Below, one piece after another: positions 57,601 through 64,000 of a stretch of 64,000 nt of DNA. A model generated the notes under the pieces. It did no database searches. It had not been told where the DNA came from and saw only the letters and a program-made list of their open reading frames with translations. The stretch is from positions 62,001-126,000 of the forward strand of contig SADC01001320.1 of assembly GCA_004194705.1 (NCBI GenBank). Reading direction: 5' to 3'. Position 1 is the stretch's first letter. The number at the start of each line of letters is the position of its first letter. Position numbers and translations under genes: made by a program. Source of the stretch: Ditylenchus dipsaci (lineage: Eukaryota > Nematoda > Chromadorea > Rhabditida > Anguinidae).

Positions 57601-58549
57601 ACCCGATTCTGCACCAGCACTTCCTATGTTTAGCATCTTTGCAGTCATTTCGGTGTATCATGAACGTGAGTGCACTATAAAAATCACACAGCGCACCATT
57701 TGAAAATTTGTGGGTATCCAGCTGGATTTTGACCATCCACAACTTTTTACGTTCTGAAGCCTTTTTCCCCTACTTGGTCAATAATTGAAGCGAGAAGCAC
57801 CCGCACCATCGTGTTCAGCATATACTTTTGAGTTAGAAAATATTAGTCCATGAATTCGTATTGTGCGTGTTAAAGGGAGCGTGAAAGCTGATTTATCCAA
57901 GTCTTTTGTTTTTAAAAGTGGTTATTGAGCCATATTTTGTCGACAACCCTATTTCGTAATCTCAGATAAGCTTGTGCAGAATGAAAAGGTGGGTTAGTAT
58001 CACCAATATCAGAATTTCTAAATTCCTTCAAAAAATGCCTTGAAAATTGAAATGCAATAGAAGACTAATCATCCTTTTTTCGATGGTTTTTCCTCTACTT
58101 TTCCATATCGATTTTTCAGGTCATTTTTTGAAGAAATTTCAGAAGTTATAATATGGATGACGCTAACCCAACTTTTGATTCTGCACAAGTTTATCCGAGA
58201 CGACGAAATCGGGTTGTCGACAAAATATTGCTCAATGACCACATTTGGAAAATAAAAAACTTGGATAAATCCTTTCGTGTCGAGACTATCTCCTTAACAG
58301 CTTTCATCCTCCTTTAACATTATCAACTCTAGCATGATCATCTTAAAAAACAACAGGGAGGACCAAGGCATTTTTCAAGAAAAACAACAGGGGGGACCAA
58401 GTCATATTTTGGTACCAATTGTGCAATAGAGCCAGCTCCTTTGTTTTCTATGTAATTTTTTTACCGAAAACTTGAGCTAGTAACTCTATTTTATTCGAAA
58501 ATTCTCACTTTTTTCAATATTAATACAATGAATATTTTATACAACATTT
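57601..58549. other. No gene; repeated accaaggc motif
   Basis: Downstream flank of the metallophosphoesterase gene. It contains a foldback (57905-58260, caaccctatttcgtaat and its inverse) and two aaaacaacagg...gaccaagg words at 58345 and 58383. Confidence 0.45.
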
Positions 58550-60713
58550 TTAATTCTTAGTCATTCCTTCGGGCAGATCTATATCAAAAACAATCGGGCT
58601 ATCCACCACATTCAAGGCATCATCACAAATAGAGGCGTTAATAAAGATTGTTTCTCCATTTGTAGACAGTCCGTTGTTCTCATGGATGTGGCCAAAAACA
58701 TGGAACTTTGGCTTGATTCTCTTCTCCACACAGTTGAGCAGTTCTGGGCATCCGACATTGCCGGTGTGCCATTCATTGTCCACCCAATCCAAATGGCCGA
58801 GTGGGGGAGTGTGAGTCATTAAAACATCTATTGGTGTGTCAGAAATGTAAGTTGGTATGTTCAGCCATTTTTGAAGTATTTCCTTCCCTGGCTGGCAGTA
58901 GTAGGCCCAATGGTTAAGAAAATGGTGAGGAGTGCCATATATGCGAATGCCGTAGACTTCTGTGAAGCTGTTTTCTAGATAGGTGCAGTTGGTCAGCAGT
59001 TTGTAGCCTTGATAAGTGCCGTTGCAAAACCTGGTGGGTGAATCAAATCCCATCTCATGGTTTCCAGCAATCACTATTTTGTGGGGATGAGGTAGACTTC
59101 CTACAAAATATAATGATGCATTGACCGTTCTTCATGTGAATATATTTTAAATCAACAAATTAATTGAAGCAAATGCAGAGAAGGAATGCAAGCTATAAAA
59201 GGGAATGCCCGTGCCTTTGGTTTGGCATATGGTTTTGTGGAGCAGCGGTCGGACGGAAGACAAGAAAAGTCGGAACCAGAAGTAAAAAAAAAAAAAAACT
59301 GGAAGTCGGAAGAAAAAAAGCCGGAAATCGCAAGACGGAAATCGAAAAAAAAACAATTCAAAATTTTTTTTCCGCGCTAACTATTCTCGTCCGAAATCCA
59401 CACGACTTTTTTTTGGAAAATCGGAAAACAGAAGAAAATAGTGCTGGACAACAGAAGGCGGAAATCGGAATACCGTACTACCCATGCTGTGGACGTAGTC
59501 CGAGTGAGAAACCGAGAAAACGAATGCGAGGCCGAGAAAGAGGTCAAACACGAGAAAGAAACCGAGATTTTCTCGCTCGGCCCCCCAGCAATAGTCTTAT
59601 AGCAGGACTCGGAGTCTTTCGAAAATTTTAGCAGAATTAATTTTGTGTTAAATTGTTTCAAACAAACTATTACTTACCTATTTGTTCATTGAAGGCTCTA
59701 ATAGCTTTTCTGCTTCCAAAGTTAGTAAAATCGCCGGAGTGCAGCAAAACATCTCCCATTGGGATTTTGGGTAGTAGCTTCTCTAACACCTCGTGAGTAT
59801 CAGATATGCAAACAAATCTGACTTTGTCAGGCTGAATAGGAGCATCCAAGCTAAAAATAATAAATTAGCGGCGGTTAAATGTCCTTTTTTCTGACTGAAA
59901 TTTTAGATTTCTCAGAAAATTATATTTGCACATGATGACAAATTCTGACAGCGGGTGCTGGGTCCTAAAACCGTCTGTCAGTCTGACATTATTCATGGAT
60001 GTTCCTTTAAACTCATGTTCAAGTCCGGGATCACTTGAATCTGAGAATCTCTCCTCTTTCCCCCTTCCCCACTCACTTGAACCTAAGCCCCCCCCCCAGT
60101 CAAATCAGCTTGGGAGACCAAGGCAATTTTTTCTGTAATTTTTCGACTGCTCAGGTTCAGTTTAGCCTCAAGTCTATTCTAACATACCTATTCTAACATT
60201 GCTCAAAAGTCGATCTATTTTTAAAATTCCCGAAAATAAGTAAAATTTCAGGTCGATCTCAAGATTTTTGGGTGGAGCTTCAAAATCTGAAAAGTGGAAT
60301 CGGTAGAGCTCGTAAGAGTTAAGAAAATGCAATAAACAGCTATGCAAAATAATTTCTCTGGCCTGAGACATAGGTCCACAAAGTAGGGGGTGTCGAGCAA
60401 TCGGGACATGTCGAGCAATTAGAGGAAATACGGTACGCTGTCCAAGCCTTGCCTAAGGCTAAAATCACTAAAAAACCAAGGAACACAGGCAAACCACCTT
60501 CCCCACTATGCGTTCTGAAAAAGATAATAATAACAAAGGGCCACTATTTTTTTAAGCTAACTAAAGTTTTTTACAACTTGTAAAAATTCACCTGATTAAA
60601 GGAGATATTTTTCGGCTGATTTTTTCTTTGCTCATAAATTGGTTCCAGAGAGCAATATTCGATTCTGCCCGGTCATCAGCAACCACAGTTAGATCTGGAG
60701 CTGATGTGGTCAT
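58550..60713 (-). CDS. MPPED-type metallophosphoesterase, three exons, intact
   Basis: Calcineurin-like phosphoesterase of the MPPED1/MPPED2 (UPF0046) group, likely a cytosolic metal-dependent cyclic-nucleotide phosphodiesterase by homology. Exons: 60713-60592, 59850-59678, 59100-58550, all GT-AG and in phase, giving 281 residues, close to the roughly 290-330 of animal homologues. Metal-binding motifs in order: FVCISDTHE, GDVLLHSGDFTNFG, KIVIAGNHEMGFD, DVLMTHTPPLGHLDW and FHVFGHIHENNG. The last keeps the catalytic His that MPPED2 has replaced by Gly. Exon 1 encodes a short N-terminal extension from MTTSAPDLTVVADD; it is chosen because its donor phase fits exon 2. An AACAG acceptor-like site lies 19 nt before the ATG. 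Intron 2 holds a Lys/Arg-coding low-complexity stretch with false ORFs. Confidence 0.9.
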
Positions 60714-61716
60714 TTATTTTGCAGAAAGAAGACTGTTGGAAATAATATGGCCTAAATATTATATTAAAATATTTTGTAAGGAAATATGTGCAAGTAAAAA
60801 GTATTATGAAATCATAAATGTGTATTTATGTTTCAAAATACATTCTGGTTGAGACCATTCGTGTAAGATCATAAAAGCCGGCGAGTAAAGATAAGTGACT
60901 CAGACAAATATATAGTCATATAGATTGCTAGTGTGAAGGGCTCTTTACAGGCGCCAAGTAATTAAAGAAATATGTGAATAATAATGATATCCACAAACCC
61001 ACTGCAGTCAAGACTCTTTAAACAGGCATTTCGCTATATGTCAGCCTTGCTACTTCGGTGCTTGACTTCGTCCAAAGAAAAAAGTTACAACTGGTTCAAC
61101 GGGACCACTCATGGTATTTTCCCATAAAACCCCTGATTTTCAACTTCAATGGGGAAAAACTCGAATTTTATCACAGCAATTTTTTAATCTGAATTGCAAA
61201 GTTTCCACGCCGCTAAAAGCGTTTTCAAATAAGTACAAACACGCTTGACAAAATATTTCTCACAAATAAGGGACCTTGAATGTGACCTGGGAATTTTTTC
61301 GGCTAAACTAGACCCAGTGTGTCTTGCCCAAAAACTGGTTCCAAACGCTTTTCAAGCCATTTTAGGCCCTAGGAACGATATAAAAAAAGTTTTTGAACTA
61401 TGAACTGAAACATGAGTCTAAGATATGTCCTAACATCCGCTTAAGGCATCCCTAGTTCAAGCCTAAAGCCTGAAATTTCACAAAAGACCAACAAAGGGGA
61501 CCAGGGCAAAAAACTTTCCTTCTCTTGTCCTTCTTTTTCAAATTTTTCATTACAGCCACTGAAACATCACCAAATAATAATAACACTAGGCATGAATTTT
61601 TTAAATTTAATCAAGTAGTTTTTCAAAAAAGTTCTACTTTTTTGTTTTGGCCTTACATTCTTGTAGATTTTTAGTGATTTTTCAGGCTTTAGGCTTAGGC
61701 AAGGGTAGGCCAGCGT
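60714..61716. other. No supported gene
   Basis: Upstream flank of the metallophosphoesterase gene. It has gggaccagggcaaaa at 61497 and tttaggcttaggc near 61685 but no exon. Confidence 0.4.
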
Positions 61717-61971
61717 ATGTTCGGACGGACGAAGCTGGAAGAAATAAGAAAAACATGTTTGAGTTCTCCCTCTCTGGGTACTACTATAGATACAGACCCT
61801 CGAAGTCAAGAGAAGAGCTCTATTAGGACGGAGCGGGGCTCTATCAAAACATTCACGATAGCCCTATTTTTGGCCCTTGTGCACTTCGGGGCCCTGCTTT
61901 TGTTGACTGTGAACAGTTATAAAAAGTCTAATTTTGGTCAGGAATTTATTATCGAAAACTCAACTTTTTAG
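61717..61971 (+). CDS. Hypothetical single-pass membrane protein
   Basis: 84 codons from ATG 61717. A Ser/Thr/Arg-rich N-terminal half is followed by one hydrophobic helix (TFTIALFLALVHFGALLLLT) and a short polar tail. The composition looks more protein-like than most frames here, but the start overlaps a dispersed repeat (caagggtaggccagcg) and no family is recognised. It may be chance. Confidence 0.2.
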   Translation: MFGRTKLEEIRKTCLSSPSLGTTIDTDPRSQEKSSIRTERGSIKTFTIALFLALVHFGALLLLTVNSYKKSNFGQEFIIENSTF

Positions 61972-62018
61972 TGAGGTAAACGTTAGGAAACAACCTTTTT
62001 TTATCGTTTTAGCGTGAA

Positions 62019-62274
62019 AAAATTTCGACGCTAGTAGCGAATACCCCCCCCCCCAACGATTTTCACTTTTTTTACTTTAGTAAAAAGTACCCAAATATAT
62101 GTCCCAGACCCCGGAAAATGTGCGCAAACTCTTCATTAGTCACAACTTCCGTACGCTGGCCTACCCCAAGCCTAAGGGCTAAGCCTAAACTTGTTGTTTG
62201 CAAGGGTAGTTACAGCAATTTTTAAAGGTCGGATGCTTGGGGGGGGGGGGGTATTCGCTACTAGCGCCAAAATT
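62019..62274. mobile_element. Element with cgctagtagcgaatac-poly(C) ends
   Basis: Left end aaatttcgacgctagtagcg then gaatac and a C run; right end G run, gtattcgctactagcgcc, aaaattt. Interior cttaggcttgggg-type words on both strands. Partial relatives at 32690 and 37480. Confidence 0.65.
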
Positions 62275-62419
62275 TCTTATGAGACTTGAACTCGGCTATT
62301 CATAGTTGAAAATAACAAGAGCTCCCCGAAATGCACAATTGCCCTATTTTTCATAATTTTATATGTACACGTTTATTTTCTGGTTTAAATACCCTTTTTT
62401 AGCACTCATCTCCTATATG

Positions 62420-62490
62420 GCGTCATTGGTGTAGTGGTAACATTGTTGCCTTCCAAGCAATAGCGCCGGGTTCGATTCCCGGATGTCGCA
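62420..62490 (+). tRNA. tRNA-Gly (anticodon UCC)
   Basis: 71 nt, foldable by eye: acceptor gcgtcat/atgtcgc, D arm gtgt/acat, anticodon arm gttgc-cttccaa-gcaat with anticodon TCC, variable loop agcg, T arm ccggg-ttcgatt-cccgg, discriminator A. Box A (tggtgtagtgg) and box B (gggttcgattccc) are canonical, and a T5 Pol III terminator starts two bases after the gene. One U-U mismatch sits at acceptor pair 4-69. No intron. Confidence 0.88.
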
Positions 62491-62492
62491 GC

Positions 62493-62497
62493 TTTTT
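62493..62497 (+). terminator. Pol III terminator of tRNA-Gly
   Basis: TTTTT directly after the mature tRNA 3' end. Confidence 0.7.
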
Positions 62498-62569
62498 GTC
62501 CAAAATAAGATTACGTGACACGTGCAAAATGCAATTTTTAGCAGATTCTAGGTGTAGTTCTGTTAGAAA

Positions 62570-62840
62570 CCAAGTTGAAAAAACGGCGTATGGACGTTTG
62601 TCGCTTTTTGTAACATTTTCGGCGTTCTGCCCTATGTTCTGTTTTAGTCATTTATGCATTATTTTTTCAACTTGAGCTTAGGCCTTGGGCTAAGGGTAGG
62701 TCAGCGCATGTTAGCCGGAAATGAAAAATGTCTTACAAAGTGCAAAATGGCTTAAAAAAGGTCTAAGTGGCTAAAACAGAACATAGGGCAGAACGCCAAA
62801 AAATGTCACAAAACGGAACAAACGCCTACGCACCGAAAAA
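62570..62840. repeat. Foldback
   Basis: Arms ggcgttctgccctatgttct and agaacatagggcagaacgcc, with gtttgtcgctttttgtaaca and its inverse, pair over about 90 bp each. Confidence 0.7.
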
Positions 62841-63139
62841 AACCGTACAGAAGTTCAATTATTCGGGAATAAATTGAATTGGTGGGGACAAATTTAAACA
62901 GGTGAGCACGTCCCTTTAAATAGCATGTGGGTAGGGGATTGCACGTGTCGGACTGAAACAATTTATTGGCAAAGACTGCGTCACAACGAATTCGACAATA
63001 CAAACAATATAAAAAATAATAATGAGTTCCATAAAATACTTCACTGAGGTCACTTCCGGCATTACTAGCAGAACTTCCACCTACAAAAAGTTTATATTTA
63101 GGAATAATTAATTATTTACGCTCGGACGGATGATTATGA

Positions 63140-63635
63140 TACCGGCCGATTCTCGTGCAGAATTTGAATCTGCAAACCGTTGTTTCAAAAGTTGCCGGTT
63201 TAGCTTGAGATTGCGAAAGATATTTAAATGGCGTCAAGTAGGACTTGGATATGTGCATAAAATCAGCTGGTGCTCGAACATTTCATATACACATTCATGA
63301 CTTTCATAGCTTATCAAAAAGCAAAGAAATTCATCATTCCAATAACATATTGTTCAGTGATTTATGATAAATAAATGTAAAATGTTTGGTCCGAATAAGC
63401 AGTTATGTCAACTTTTTCAAACACGTTGTTGATACTTAAATGTGCAAAATTAGGTATGATGGAGTCATAAAATGCTCGAATACTAGGTGATTTCATGAAC
63501 ATAACCAAGTCCTACTTGACGCTATTCAGGAATTGATCGCAATCTCACGTCGAACTGGTTTAAAAAAAACGGTTTGCAGCTTAAAATTTCGCTTCAAACT
63601 CTGCACAAGAATCTGTCCGGATCACAATCAACCGT
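63140..63635. repeat. Foldback
   Basis: Arms gcaaaccgttgtttcaaaag, ggcgtcaagtaggacttgg and their inverses ccaagtcctacttgacgct and aaaaaacggtttgcagc. The loop is AT-rich. Confidence 0.65.
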
Positions 63636-63643
63636 TTCCGTAT

Positions 63644-64000
63644 TACCGTATTTCCTCTAATAGAAGCCCCCTTCTATTATAAGCCCCCCCTCTAATATAA
63701 GCCCCCTCTGGAGGTCATCCAAAATATAAAAGCCCCCTCCCTCTAATATAGCCCCCCCCCTCTAGTGGGTATCCTAAAAATATAAGCCCCCTTTTTTATA
63801 TAAACCCCAGAATCAATTTTTTTTCGATAAATAGGTGTTGCTAAACGTGGTAAAAGATATAAAGAATGTCTTTATGTATTAGCCAAGCGCATCTTTCGAA
63901 GTGGATCGCTGGAATACTTGTGAATGAGTGAATTTCAAAGCAAAAACTACGTCGAGTACTATTTTAGCGGGTATTTTGTTGGTTTAAAAAATTGCTTTAT
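63644..64000. mobile_element. TACCGTATTT-ended element, cut by the window edge
   Basis: Left end taccgtatttcctctaatag, followed by repeated ataagcccccc words. The right end is outside the window or not recognisable. Confidence 0.5.

Noticed and set aside
59147..59661. Overlapping open frames in both strands between metallophosphoesterase exons
   Set aside because: They lie in intron 2, in a purine-rich cggaaatcg low-complexity stretch.

Overview
This is an AT-rich, intron-bearing metazoan genomic window dominated by transposable elements, long foldback repeats and minisatellites, with only a handful of real genes between them. Nothing suggests a prokaryote, organelle or virus. Short GT-AG introns (about 46-61 bp in several genes), an AT3/SGNH acyltransferase architecture of the kind expanded in nematodes, splice-acceptor-like TTTCAG/AACAG sequences 11-33 nt upstream of several start codons (as in trans-spliced mRNAs) and short GCCTAA/TTAGGC runs make a nematode-like animal my best guess. 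That assignment is an inference and I cannot name the species.

Genes, left to right: a three-unit polyubiquitin gene on the minus strand (1005-2520) with an intron at the same codon in every unit; the 3' terminal exon of an unrecognised minus-strand gene (4708-4971); an intron-containing histone H2B (from 6595) whose frame runs on into a decayed ribosomal protein eL33 (RPL35A) copy ending at 7380; a minus-strand acyltransferase-3/SGNH membrane O-acyltransferase whose exons are spread over at least 15 kb (28684 down to 13584) with introns packed with transposons; an apparently intact ten-exon Mutator-like (MULE) transposase (34256-36622) between minisatellite terminal inverted repeats; a frameshifted SAM-dependent methyltransferase (44753-45551); an intact three-exon MPPED-type metallophosphoesterase (60713-58550, minus); and a tRNA-Gly(UCC) gene at 62420-62490.

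Mobile DNA: a pogo/Tigger-like family with TACAGTC... ends and TA target sites makes internally deleted elements (25807-26927, 31162-32125, 53597-55002) and many MITEs, several nested in each other. A second family has TACCGTATTT-type ends. hAT-type elements with exact 8-bp target duplications occur at 21664-22247 and 49964-50835. Elements whose arms are themselves minisatellites occur at 30107-31119, 33889-37046 and 38652-39533. A dispersed foldback satellite (tandem at 22.7-23.8 kb, single copies at 20.8, 24.4, 42.7, 47.6, 51.8 and 55.1 kb) and several tRNA-like foldbacks complete the picture.

Several genes need a single-base correction, usually one missing base and often in or beside a homopolymer, to read through. 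The polyubiquitin, MULE and MPPED genes need none. This is either pseudogene decay or residual long-read assembly error and cannot be settled from the sequence alone.
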